From: Echinometra lucunter
Taxonomy: Eukaryota; Echinodermata; Echinoidea; Camarodonta; Echinometridae
Reading direction: 5' to 3'
Assembly (NCBI GenBank): GCA_029962745.1
Contig: CM057153.1
Location: 8,748,962-8,812,961, forward strand
DNA length: 64,000 nucleotides
The notes beneath the pieces were generated by a model. It was not told where the DNA came from and searched no databases. It saw only the letters and a list, made by a program, of their open reading frames with translations. The number at the start of each line of letters is the position of its first letter. Position 1 is the first letter of the stretch. Shown in pieces: positions 50,297 through 62,989 of the stretch. The translations under genes were made by a program, and so were the position numbers.

Positions 50297-53200
50297 CATG
50301 TAACTATACCAACACCAAATGTGTCAGGGCTACAAACGCAATAGTTAATGATCATAAAATGACTCATCAAGACCCTTGTGGAACAGTTACTGTACTTCAG
50401 AAATCATATGCAATAGCTCAAATGTGGAATAAACCGATCAACTGAGCTTTGCATTTGCAGTTTGGCTGGAAAATGCTTTTGCGTTTTCCCATATGTAATG
50501 AAAAATGTGAAGAAAATCTCTGTGTATAAAATGTTCAGCAGTTATTTTGTCTTCATACGAAATGCACTAAATCTGCTTCTTGCGTCATGCTTGCACAATA
50601 TGATAAATCTCGGAATGAGTATGCATAAAATTTATAATGCATAAAATTTTAATTCATCATATTTTGCATTGAGCCTAAAATCAATGTAGAACATGGTCCC
50701 AAGAAGTACCACCCATCTATGTGTACCTTTACTTGAGCAAAATTTACTTAGGTTTTCCAACCTTTGGTCCACTGACTGCTAAGTCTCCTGTGTCCTAATG
50801 AACTCACTATTGCTAGTTTATGCTAGGTTACAGACTATGTTCCCGGAATCCATGTTGTGCCACGAAACAGAGGTGGCGCCCCCTTGGGATTTGGACAGGT
50901 TTGCTTCCGCAGTCCATCTTCCACCTCGCAAGTTGTTACGGCCTAGTACGTCGTGTCACGTTTTGTTGCGTTCAATTCCATCCCACAACCGTTGACTGCC
51001 GTGGAAATTTTGTGACAGTGTAAAATCTGGCCTCGGCATCCGAAGTTGCACGGACTGTCCACGTTTGCTCATCCCGTTCCCCTAACGTTGATGTCACGTC
51101 CATACCCGTTGTCCACGGTTGCTAGAAGCCACTTGAGCACTCCACAGAGTGTATTTGGCGTTATACAAGTCGCATTGATTATCATTAATTATAAACGTGG
51201 ACTGCCGTGGAACATTGTGTAAACATAGCATTAATTTGACATACCCAAGTACACTGGCATAAAGGCAACGCCTGCGTATACAGGCATATACAGAAGCATT
51301 CTGATAAGTAATGATGTTGCCCTATTAACAATTGTAACAGGCGCCTGTAACCACTGGGCAGAGGATCCATTTTATGAAGCCAAAGGCGTAACAAAATGTG
51401 GGAATGAAAGCAAATATTTGCATGCTCTTTTGAAAAAGAAGATGAGAATGCATACATATATATATACATGTAGTAATTCTTTCAACTATAATCGAATGTT
51501 AATACAGCAAATCAATAGACAATGTACCAGCTAATAGGGAAACAAAATGATCGTAGAATTTGAAGGTTACATTTTTGCTACAAGTACAAGAATTGCTTCA
51601 ATGAGTTTCTCATTTGGGGATATATAACTACACATCAATGTTGCTTAATTTCTTTATGTAAGACTCAGCCATCACTGATTTTTCTGTATCATGGTATAAT
51701 CACTAAATAATCAACATCCCTCCGTTAAAATTGCTTCTACACTCTAAAATTTACATGTAAGTTTCAATTCATATTAATTAATCTTAAAAATATATAAATA
51801 ATCACAGTGGGAACAGCTTACATGTATTTGCAGGATAAAAAATATCTATCAAGTCAAATGCTGACCTAACTAGAGCTTTTCACCAAAATCTAACTAGTAC
51901 AAAAGCTAAATGAAGAAAGTGATTATCTATTCAATCTGTTTATGATGCAGATCTATTAAGAAGAAGCATGTTTTTACAACAACGGTTTTTACATGTAGTA
52001 ATTTATGGTGAAATAAAGAGGGGTACTAGTCATTCTGAAGATTTGCATATAAGTAAGTCCCATAGGTCATAAATGTAAGAAGAAAAAAATTTCATCCAGC
52101 TGGTTCACATTTCCAAGCCATTGTCGCATGAGGCCTAAAAAAAAAAAATGTTTGTTTGCCGTAACAGAGAAAAAAAAAATAGGGTCGGTCGTCGTTTTTC
52201 TGTTTTTGTTTTTGTTTTTTTGTTTTTTGCCCAACATGCTGGTGCAGTACACAGGCATTCCCTGTATTGTGGTCTCACAGGCTGTGTTTTAGGTTGTGCG
52301 TGCGGCGGGAACTCCGCATATATCACAGAGCCGTACCGTGCACTTGAACGATACACATAAAATGGAAATCAAAGGTTGGCCAGACACTCGAGTCCTCTGC
52401 TCATGATGGACGATGTTCTACCGCACCATTCGCCAGTAAAAAAAGAAAAAAAAAAAAAAAGAGGAGGAGGCAAAACAATGAAAATTAGGGTCGGTCGGCA
52501 TATCTTCATCTTTTTTTGTCAAATTTGAATAAAAAAATAAAAATCGACAGGTTTTACTAGGGTCAGTCGGGTTCCGGCAAACAAACTTTTTTTTTTTTGC
52601 CTTACTCAAAAAGGTCACTATTCTGAAGTTTCCTAACTGAAAGTTCATTTATCTTAAAGGCATTGGTCAACATTTTTATAATTTAAAGATTCTAAAGATG
52701 TCAAAATCATTATGATTGGTTAAAAAAACCACTGTCTTTTTCAATAAATAATAAAGCATGTCCTTGTAAAAATTGCTTAAATTTGAGAAGACGCGCATGC
52801 TGTTGCGTTTGGTGAATTCTTGCCATACATTATGTATGTTGTGTATCAGTCTCCTTGGTACATGTATGCTTATAACGAATGGTACACGTACACCCAAAGA
52901 AGCTGCTGAAGGCTCTCTTCTTTTGAGATTCGAGTCAAATTATACACATTTATCCGTTTAGTTGTAATTTAACATTTTACTGCAATTCTTATTGTAAACC
53001 TTACCATTTACCTTTTGATTCACTCACGCAAAATCGGAAAGAAAGTTATCATTTTAAGGAATTACCAACACCTTGTATCTTTCATTCTGAGTAATAATCT
53101 CTCCGATTTTACAGTTCGACAGTACCACTATTCGCAGGGAGGTATAGGCACAGAGATATGTGTGAAAGTGTTGCTAAATCGAAATCTAATAGTCATTTTT

Positions 53201-54607
53201 TGTTTTATTTCCTGTCATTTACATCATACTCACAAACTGAAATCAGGGGGCAACCCAGAATAAGAGTCATTTACATATCAGACGGACTCATTTCAGTCCA
53301 ATAAATGCATGCACTGAATGCGCTCAAATCAATGCTTCATAAATCCCCCTATCCTGTAATGGTGCAGTCCCTACTACCAGTTGACTGCGTTTGGCACCGA
53401 AGCCAACACTGACGCGCATTGATCAACAAGCTCTCTGTGTGAATTAAAGCATGAGTCTTAAGTGAACAAAATACAGGTAACAAATTGATATGCACTTGTA
53501 GTTCCGAAATGATTGAGGGTTCTATTCAATTTTCAGATGACGAAATCATACCGAATGGACGTATGAAATGTATTTGATGTTATCGAATCAAATCCTCTGG
53601 AATATAAAAACTGCAGAATAATCTCCCTTTGGAAAAAATAACATGTAAACAGAGTATGATAATAGAGGTGGACTGGTCTGTGTGTGATGCTTTTCCAGCC
53701 AACCCCCAGACAAATTGGAGTTGGTTAATACCCCGGGGGGGTCACTTCCATTGAAGAGTGGACAGCATCCGCGAGAATCGTCTAAAAAAAGCACCCTAAA
53801 TGAGGATTTCAAAGGCAGGCCGCTGGGACACCCTAAAACACGGATTTTGTGGCAGATGTCCCAGGTTTTGCACACACCTAAACAGGGATTTCATTAATTG
53901 TTGGGATATTCAACCCTAACGAGGATATTCATATTTTCATATCTTGAGAGTAATAGTGGGTCCATATGAAAGTTTGGAGCCGTTTTATCTCAAGATAATT
54001 GACTGTCTAATTAGTTTTACACAAGCGTTATAGGAATTTTCCGTTCACGGGTCTTGTTACAGTCGGTCCCTACAGTCGGTGCAAAGTACATACCCAGTTT
54101 CGCATTTTGGATTATCGTGAATTTAGGGGTCTTTTTTCATTTTTGGGCGTTTTTGACACTCTATTCGACATTCTGCGCGTTCTGCGCCCTACCCCTGAAA
54201 ATACCCTTTTTCCACATTTTTTTTTCTCGCAGATGCTGTCCACTCTTTAATGAAGTGGACCCCCCCCCCCCCCGGGGGTTAATACAGGTTACTGACCAGT
54301 CTAATTTTCAGTACCCTCAAATTATTGCAGGTAGTATTGGCAGCCCTAAAGGTTTGTTCACATATGGTGCAGAAACCCCTGCAGTTTTTTGTGTACAAAT
54401 GAAGTGGATACTGTACATGTGGGGGAGGGGGAGGAGAAAAAAAAAACTCCAGGCAATAAGCACACTCTGTCCTCGATGGAGGCAAAAAGGTGTGACCAAT
54501 CAACATTCCTCATAAAGTTAGCGCAAAATATGACGTCTCTGATTGACTTTGCAACGTTGGCGCACAATTTCTTTAAGTGAAGTTCATGCATAATTATGCG
54601 TGTTCAT
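50297..54607. repeat. Right copy of the 4.3-kb duplication starting at the assembly gap
   Basis: It matches 45474-49796 along its whole length (4311 bp) in the same orientation. It contains the second versions of three TIR elements (50820-51231, 52130-52608, 53724-54285). Differences are mostly one-base indels and run lengths; for example the G run is about 17 on the left and 7 on the right. Confidence 0.95.
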
Positions 54608-54640
54608 TACCATAAGTGGTGTCATATGTGAACACTAAAA
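54348..54640. mobile_element. About 290-bp TIR element, ends GTTCACATATG
   Basis: The left end ggtttgttcacatatggtgc then agaaacccctgcag is mirrored by gtggtgtcatatgtgaacac at the right. Inside are accaatca, gttagcgcaaaatatgacgt and gcataattatgcgtgttcat. The truncated version at 49540-49796 ends at the gap. Related copies lie at 62990-63352 and 42454-42802. Confidence 0.75.
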
Positions 54641-54771
54641 AAGGGCGCTTTGCCAAGGGAGTTTGCCACTGGATATTTGAAAAAAGCATTAAGTGGCCCC
54701 ATGAAATACATACAGGTGCAGGTCTGATGTGATTATGTTTCATTGTTTATGGTATGGGTATTTATATATTG

Positions 54772-54835
54772 TCTGTTTGGAGCCAGAAGGGCATTAAGTC
54801 AGTATGAAGTTAAAACCCTTCTGGCTCTGAACAGA
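54772..54835 (+). other. 64-nt near-perfect hairpin
   Basis: The 5' arm tctgtttggagccagaaggg pairs with ccttctggctctgaacaga through about 24 pairs including G-U. One two-base mismatch lies near the loop (loop about tcagtatgaa). It may be a tiny fold-back repeat; a small-RNA hairpin is conceivable but unsupported. Confidence 0.55.
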
Positions 54836-54840
54836 TGATA

Positions 54841-57298
54841 TGTACTTTTGCTGGTAAGGAAGGCATTGTTCTATAAGACTGGGTAGATTTTTGGCACTAC
54901 ACTCTGGTGTTTGCTGCCTTTTCCTTGGGTTTGCATTTGCAAGGTTTTCTTCAGCAATGACAGTTTAAGAGGATATTTTTTCTCAATTGGTACTTTGCAA
55001 AATCAGTTACTATTACAAAGATGTAGCAAAAACCAATTACTGCTAATCGAAAGAATTCTGAACTGTTCTTCTTTTCCCATTGTAAATAAACCAGTGCATA
55101 CACATGGGAGACTCCCCATGAATAAGCCCACTTTCATCATGAATTTTCAAATGTTTCTCAACTTGAAGTAAATAGATCGCAAAAATGAAATATACCTATA
55201 TGCACAAGCATGGCCCTAGATGTATCAAGAAATGCTAATAGGCAATGTGTAGGTATGATGAACTGTAAATTTTCATGTAGTTTTCAATAATGTTCTGGGG
55301 TCGTTCTATACATGAAAGAAATATTTGTTAGCAAAAAAAAACAAACAAACAAACAAAGTGAAAACAGGAAACTTGGGGATATTCCTTATTCTTTCTTCAT
55401 CCATTGTCCTGACACGTCAAATGCATTCAATACCGTAAAACTTAAAGCCATTCCAATGAAAAAAATGCTGACAGGTTATGTAAAAATAAGATGAAATACA
55501 TGAAGGTATATGTTAGCCCAACATTTCATGGAATGTTTTGTTTACATGTATTTTACTGATCACTCAGCAATAACAATTTTCTTTCAAAATCAGTAGGCAG
55601 CTGCTATTTTCCGTACATCAATAGATATTTGGCAACAATTGTGAATTGATTCTGTGAGAATCTATCTGTGACCATTACCAGAATTCAGGGTTATCTATGT
55701 GGTACATGTAAACTATAATCATCTTCTTCTGGCCATGGTTGAAGTGTACTAAATCAGGGATAACTTTTATTCTCTTGTCGCGGTTTGCTTCCCTTGAAAG
55801 AAATACCTGTGCTTGAAAGGTCGCGCTTTTTAATACGGGCCATTTCGTTTACCTGGCTTCCAAGTAAACAATTTATTACACAGAAACTAAAGAGGATCAT
55901 CGTCATGGTCAAATATGCCCCGAAAGGTCAAAAGTGCCCTACAAAAAGAAACTGTTATGGAACACCTTCATTTATCACTAATCAGAAGAAAGTTCTGCCA
56001 GTCTGACATCCAAGTACACACTCAATGCCCTTTCAGGATTTTGTACAGAATAAGGAAAAAAAATTCTACAAAAAAATGCTGTTTCCATAGTTCTCTTGGT
56101 AGCATCCTTCTTACGTTGTGGATGTTAAATTCAAACTCATACACATGTAGCTAGCTTAAAACTGTTTTTATTCTATAACCATTATTTTAGCACAGATGCA
56201 TGTAGCTTGGAGCTTTCCAGAAGCCAATCACCTTCTGTACAGACAGAAACTGTTTTTCTCAAGGATAACTGAGTAGGGACACTTGCACCTGCATTTTTTT
56301 CAAGGCAAGTTTCACATTTCTTCCAAAAGACTAGAATAGAATTATCACTGGCACTATCCAGGCAATGCTCCAGGGTTTTCTTTTTCTGGAGTATACAATA
56401 TATGGAGGGTTTGATATTTTAATAATATATATTCATTTTGTAATAAATTTGAAATATTTGCAACAGAAGTTGCTAAAATATATAGAAAATAGTAACATAA
56501 TAAGAAAATATGTATTTATTTCCACATATGGGAGGATCACTCTTATCAGCTAAAAGCCTGGTCTTCAAAGGGGTCCATAAGAAAATATATAATACTTTAG
56601 ATCATAATTCCAAACTTTTTCCTTGATATATAATGAGTGAGGTATCAAATAAAAGGAAGTTTTTGGTTTAAAGGGGGTACCCAATACTGAAACAATGTTA
56701 GTTCATTTAAAAGAGCATGATTTTATTAGCAGAAAATCATCTGCCTAAAGTTTTTTAAAAACTCGTGTTGCCAAGGAAACCCCCAAATGTGGTAAGATTT
56801 CAGGATATTTTTGACCCCTCAGCTGTGACCCAGTTTCAACTGGGTACCCACTTTGACATCATTTTGACGTCAAAAAGGGTACCTTGTCGCACAATTCTAG
56901 CAAAATGCGTGCGAGGTATAATAATATTGTACAGTTTAGCGCGCAGCACAACTGCAATGCGCGAAGCTGGGTACCCACTTTTACGTCATACCTCATACTC
57001 AAATTTTTTGGTCAACTCTTGACTTCTCATGAGAAAATTAGCCAAAATGCATTGATATCGATTGAAAATCATCAATTTTTTAATGTTATTCTTCTTAGAA
57101 TTCTATTCTCAATCATATATCAAAACAAATTTTATCATTGTGTAAACACTTAAATACAATGTTGGTTTTACTTTCAAAATATAAAAAAATTTATTTGGTT
57201 TTGCAATCAAACCATTCATGTACAATGGTAACTGGCATATGCTCCACTCTCCAGTCCCTTGGCAACCTCAGAGGCCCCAAAATATGCAAAGGCCATAC
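54841..57298. other. No gene recognised; GGGTACCC/TTTTGACGTCAAAA cluster at 56670-56990
   Basis: The words gggtacccac and gggtaccc recur at 56676, 56842 and 56968, with a 14-bp palindrome ttttgacgtcaaaa at about 56861-56874 between two of them. This may be an uncharacterised repeat. Frames in the region show no domain. Confidence 0.45.
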
Positions 57299-57545
57299 CC
57301 TTAGAAAAATGTGCCAGTTACATGTAGAACCCCTTTTTACACCTTATTTAGAACCCTACAGAAAAGGGGTTCTATAAAGGGTTCTCTGTTTGTCAAGAAC
57401 CCCAAAAGGTTCCTTGTACAACCCATAATGGTTCTAAAGACCCTGTTAAAACCCTTCATAGACTTGTAAGGTTCTTGAAGAACCTTAAAAGGTTCCAAAT
57501 GTGGGACAAGAAAAGGTGCTAATCAGCACCAAACAGAGTGCAGAA
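57299..57545. mobile_element. AGAACC/GGTTCT-rich element, copy 2
   Basis: The same order of words as 3064-3292, better preserved: tttagaaccctacagaaaag, gggttctataaagggttctc, aagaaccccaaaaggttcct, cttgaagaaccttaaaaggt. The density of AGAACC/GGTTCT (more than ten in 250 bp) is striking. Confidence 0.75.
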
Positions 57546-58475
57546 TTCATGAAGGCCATAAAGTCAAGGAGATATAGTTCATAATATAAGCCATATGGTC
57601 AATACCACCACTTTACAATGGCTGCCACAAAAGCAAAAGCAAAAAAAATAATATACATGAATAACAGACAAATGTTTATTTTCAACAGAAAAAAAAAAGA
57701 AATTAAATTGTTTTTTGCCCTCAATTTGACTGTATTGAGTTTTCTAATGGGACGATACATACATGGGTGCACAGAGTAAAGTCAGTTTATTTTCATCATG
57801 GTTGAGGTCAACACAAATTCATAGCCAAAGGTCTTTCATCATTTGCCTGGGGGTTCAAACTCAGCAGTGATAGAAAGAGACCCTGCAGAGTCCTTTGCAT
57901 GGTATTTTTTTTATTTAGAGTTTGATTGTGTTTCCAGGAATGGTTGATATTATCAAGTTATTTAGCCACTGCATTGGTTCAGCTGAGAGCTATTTCTTAA
58001 AAAAAACCAGGATCCTGATGACTTTTCAAATATTAAAGTTGATTGCAGTACTGAACTTCTGAAGGCATTAAATAATAATGTCACAAAACCAGCATGCAAC
58101 TACAAGTACACATATGCCAGAATATATATGATGCAATCAATTTCAAGGGAAAATGTTATATACAAGTATAAATAACAATATGATAAAAATCTACATGTCG
58201 ATATACATGTATAATCATGCCAAACGAAGAACGGTGTCATTCGATGAAGTACATGAAGGCCTTCTCAATGTGTAGTCTTAGTGGTTCTTTTCAAATTATG
58301 AGATTCTTAGGAAGTTTCAGTAAATTTATTTAAAATAATGAAAAAAAAAACAGTGAATCCATCAAAAAACAATTCAGAATGACATGTTGACAGTTTTTTT
58401 CTCCAAATACATTTGGAGAAGTCATGATTACATGTGACTAAAACTTTAGGAAGAGTTCACACTCTAATTTTTGTA

Positions 58476-58673
58476 GAGTCAAATTTGACTCGGAATGGCG
58501 TCAGCCGGGAGACAACTCTATTCTGAGTTAAAAAGACTCAGATTTCGGAATTAATTTGACTCGGAATGAGAATCAACTAAATTCAAGTCAAAGTAACTCC
58601 ATTCCAAGTCACTTAATCTCCGAACAGAGTTGACTCCCAGCTTCATGTACCTCCATTCCGACTCAAATTTGAC
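58476..58673. repeat. About 198-bp inverted-repeat element built from GACTCGGAAT words
   Basis: The left end gagtcaaatttgactcggaa then tgg is mirrored by ccattccgactcaaatttga then c. Between them gactcggaatg and ccattcc-a-gtc recur, so the element could fold in several ways. No coding. Confidence 0.65.
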
Positions 58674-60216
58674 ACGGCAGAAATAAGTGTAGGACTCAGC
58701 AACATTTCAGTACAAGATACAGTGTATAAACATGTAAGACAGTAAAGGTACATACATCTACATGACATTCTAGTGCTATCATCGACAAGCCTGCTGTCAA
58801 CAAGCTTGTCAACAAATGGAATGACAACTTGCCCACATATATGTGTACACATGCACAGAGCCTAGCAAGAAAGGGTCATATACAAAGAAAAACATACATG
58901 TATGTCTTAAACATTATTTCAAAGTTTCTACAGTGTGACTGTAAAGGTAGAAAAAAAAATTGCTTCAAAATCATTCTTTTTATGAGAGATAATGTTTCCT
59001 TGAAGAAACTGCCTGAGAGATAGTGACATAATTTTCCACACTGATTTCCCACATGCATACTTTATCGCCAAAGATATAACTCACATTGGGAGGGGGAGAG
59101 GGATTGTTGGACAGGCAGTGACATATTATGCTCCAATTATCTAATTCTTCATCAATTCTTCATACTTTCTCAATTAACCAGTACTTTGATTACCATGCAT
59201 GTAAAAAAAAAAAAACATATGCACAGTGTTCAGTTTAGACTGTATCACTATCAGCTAGGAAAAATACTGTTTTGAGGGGCAATGGTAAAACTATTACCCT
59301 GAGATGATCTACATATATTGTACAATGTATTATGGCAGTGCTCCATGCTTACCTTCTTTTTTTTTGTAGGGGGTCTCGATCAAATTTCAGGGCTTTGTAC
59401 ATGTATGCATTGATCCCTGTATTAACATTGTTGATTTGGGGGTCTGGACCTGAATTTTTAGGGCCCATATGTCCTGGGCATCCATTAATGTAGAGCCCTA
59501 TTGCAAAGTCAAGGTTTTGACCAATCAGAGACCTAGAAATTTTAAGTTGGATTAGATAGCACTTACTATTCCCCACTCATCCTCTGGACTTTAAGATGTA
59601 AAGAGAGGGGTACTCTGCAGAGGGGGGTAAAAATTTCTTTTTAAACATTCAGTACATTCATACAGTGCATGCAGGAAAGGTGAGATATTATAAGGGTGGG
59701 GAGGGAGTAGGCATTTCCAGATTTTCTATTCATTTTTTAAAAAGTTCTTTAAAATAAAAGTCACAATTTTTTCGGGTTTTTTTTTTTTTTATAGCCACCA
59801 GCGATACATTATAAGAAGCAATTACATGTACATGCAGGTTGTTGGCAGTTTGTAATAAAGACTGCTTTTGAAATGTGTTTTCACAACAGGCTTATGATAG
59901 CTACCAAGATGCAGACTGATCACTATATACTGAGTGTAATCAATTTTTCAGCTTATTTTCACCAATAAATTCTGGCACTTATGAACACTTTGTGGTAAAC
60001 ATTCAGAAGCCTTTCTGAAAACTACTTGATGAGTTCACAATATTGAAATTATTAGGTATGGAAGGTGTGTCTCGTAGAGCTCATTTAATAACTTAATCTT
60101 GCATTCTCTGCCAAGGTACATTGTTCTTGTAAGGATTACTATAGACTTAGACATGGACCAAAATTTGTCTTGAAACGTGAGGGGGGACATTTTAGAAATT
60201 TCAGTGTCTCCTTTTA

Positions 60217-60249
60217 CCCCCCCCCCCCAAAAAAAAAAAAAAAAAAAAA
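60217..60249. repeat. (C)12(A)21 junction
   Basis: A C run directly followed by the longest A run in the window. Confidence 0.9.
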
Positions 60250-61306
60250 TCCTGACAAGCAAAATACTCCTTGTACCTCATTCACTGACAGGCAAAACAA
60301 AAACAAAAACAAAAGTCTCCAACAGGGGGGAGGGGGTGGGAACATTTAATACTATATCCACCAATCCCCAATCTTCTAAATCATGGGGGAACCCATCCCC
60401 CTCCCCCCAATTTCCACCTATGCTATAGGAATACATGTAGGTTAGTAACAATGGAGAAGATTTGAAAGAAAAAAAAAAGAGTAATATAAACAAGCACAAA
60501 TAAAACATGCAGCAAACAAACGATGCAAACTGGATACATTCAAATGGAGTAGCAGTTGGACAAAACAGGCTTCAATTAAATGAAAGGTCAGGCAAAATAG
60601 GAATTAAATAAAAACTTACGGGTCTGTATGAGTACTGGAAGAGTCAATGGGGGGAAAAATAACGAAAATGGGTGTTAATCAAATTATAAACAAAGGGGGA
60701 AAATAACTTAATTTGATTACTGAGGGTATCTTTAAATACCAGTAAGCATATGAAATGACCCATTACATGTAGCTACTGAAACTGAAAGGCCCTATGTTAA
60801 GTTTAGGGAATATTCAATACTCAATAGCTTAACAAGTACAACATGTTTACATTATCAATAACATTGTGCAGAACTGGATATACATGTACTTTTAGTCTTG
60901 AACTGCATTAATATGACATCCACTTAGAACTTGCACACATTTACAGCAGTTAAGCATATTTTCACACACTTATACAACTTGAATTACATGTACATGTAGG
61001 ATGTCAAGACGTATTACAGGATTTTTTCAATATTCTAAACCAATAGTGACATGTTTCCAATATTGCACAATCATAAAGTGTGTTCTGTGTATTGATACAT
61101 GATCATAATCATTGATGTAATACATGTAGGCCTACATGTAATGAAAGAGAGTATATAGATGAATTATGAGTATAATTGTGAATGAATAAGAATGAATTAT
61201 GAATATAATATGTACCATTTCATATTGCTTCATAAAATTTAGGCATCAATTTGCAAATCAAACCTTTGTAGACAACTTTCACACATTTGTATACATGTAA
61301 TAATAT

Positions 61307-62365
61307 TAGTGCTGCCATCGACAAGCCTTTTGTCGCCAAGCTTGTCAATGATAGTGTATTTTGATGGAAGGCGACAAGTCGACAAAGATTCTATGATGGC
61401 AACAAGAATCAACCCTCATAATGTAAGAGTACTAATAGAAGCTTGGCTGCGCTTTACATGCACTTTGCAAATGCAAACAGTATGGAAATGTAAAATCAAT
61501 TATGTATTTCATCAGTGCTGTACGTGCACGCGATCAATTGCCAATTTGGAGACGGGAATCATTACATTGGTTAATGTAATATGCATACTGCGAGCACTAG
61601 TAAACTAACCATAGTATTTATCAAAGACGTTTAAAATATCTTTATTTATCCTCTTCAACTTTACGATATTCAAATTGGCGCCAACAGTTGCCAATTTGAC
61701 GACGGGAATTGTTGCACCAGTCAATGTAACATACATACTGCGTGCACTATGTACCAACCCCGTCTTTGTCATGTACAATTGAACGATCTTAAAATTGGCG
61801 CACGAAAGTTGTCGATAACTTCAGTATGTATGAGCTTGCACGAACAGAGGTTTTCCCCCATAGAAAAGCACAGGAATCACCCACCCACCAGCAAACGATC
61901 TTCCGCGTGTTGAACATAACAGAAATAAGCGACATTGTTTTTGTTATACGTTCGCACGTTGAGTACATACGTGTATGTGACCACGCTGACTGACTATAGC
62001 TGCATCATAGATCATGGACATGCACTATACGTCCGCGCAGTGTTTTCATGCCTGTTCTTCTAGAGACTGTACGTAGGAAAATACACATTTCTTCCCCAAA
62101 ATACGAATTTGAAGCCTTGTGAGTACAAATTTTCTTTGCTGCAGGTTAGCAGCTCTATTGTACAAATATCGTGTGGTTCACACCACATCGACTGCACTCG
62201 CTACAGCTTCAAGAACCAGTACGCAGTACATGTACAAATTGATTGGAATCAAGTGTACACTCGAATTGCTCAAAATAATTCCGACCATGACTGTCAACAA
62301 TGTGTCGCCATCGGCTAGAATTTAACACAAGATGTCAACAAAGATTTTTTTTGATGACAGCACTA
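61307..62365. mobile_element. About 1.06-kb putative TIR element, ends TAGTGCTG(C/T)CATC
   Basis: The left end tagtgctgccatcgacaag is mirrored by gatgacagcacta at the right (short TIR). A 150-bp internal direct repeat (about 61541 and 61691) shares ccaatttg-(g/a)-gacgggaat, ttgcaccagtcaatgtaac-type words and catactgcg-gcacta; part of a third unit starts near 61790. A fragment of the same end is at 58771 (tagtgctatcatcgacaagc). No transposase recognised. Confidence 0.55.
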
Positions 62366-62469
62366 AATGATATATTTGCATAACATAACTACAGCCAATG
62401 AAGAGACACTGACATCACAGGGGATGGGGAGTACTGCTCTTACCCTACATGTACGTGTATGGAAAAAAT

Positions 62470-62766
62470 AACAAGGGCAATAATAATAATGGATATTTTA
62501 AACTGCTCATATCCACTACATGTACATGTACATGTAAGATGCTCAAGGCACTCCAATATGATGCTGTCTCATTTGTAGGCTATCAATAACAGTGCACGCA
62601 GCATTTACGGAATTCCTTCCTACCGGTACCTATCTAACACCTGGGTGGAAAGTGGCATATATGTAAATTAATGTCATGCCAAACTACAGTGGTGCTGTGC
62701 AGGGAGTAGAACCCATAACCTTTGCATCTCCAGTCGTGTCTAAACCACCAGGCTACATGTACAATG
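62470..62766 (-). mobile_element. tRNA-derived SINE, nearly full length
   Basis: Read on minus it begins with a tRNA-like head: A-box-like tagcctggtggtttaga and B-box-like ggttatgggttctactccc. Then comes the body (gccactttccacccaggtgt, ggtaccggtaggaaggaatt), then gagtgccttgagcatctt and an (ATT)n tail (plus aataataat at about 62479). Internal tacatgtacatgta interrupts the tail region. A fragment of the family lies at 13905-13975. Confidence 0.75.
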
Positions 62767-62989
62767 ATAGCTGGTCAACAAGGCGGCTGCTGTGATTAAC
62801 TCTTTCATGCTCACCATGAATGGAAACCTGGAACTGCTACATGTATATTGTTTAAAGTGCATGAATATTGCTCATGCACATTACATACATGTGTGACAAA
62901 AGTCAAATGTGGCAGTCCTGCTTGTTCTACCAGTTGGTCGACCAAAGCTAGTGATGAGTTAAGTGAGAATGCAGCAGATTAAAGGCTCA

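Larger units (their letters stand above)
57546..61306. other. No gene supported; small repeats only
   Basis: It contains a 15-bp microexon-like site at 60620-60634 (see findings), an inverted repeat at 58476-58673, a TAGTGCT repeat end at 58771-58825, the 59380-59510 copy of the 17095 repeat, and a (C)12(A)21 junction at 60217-60249. Confidence 0.5.

Noticed and set aside
49767..50445. Frames of 168-219 codons across the gap
   Set aside because: They consist of N bases and carry no sequence information.
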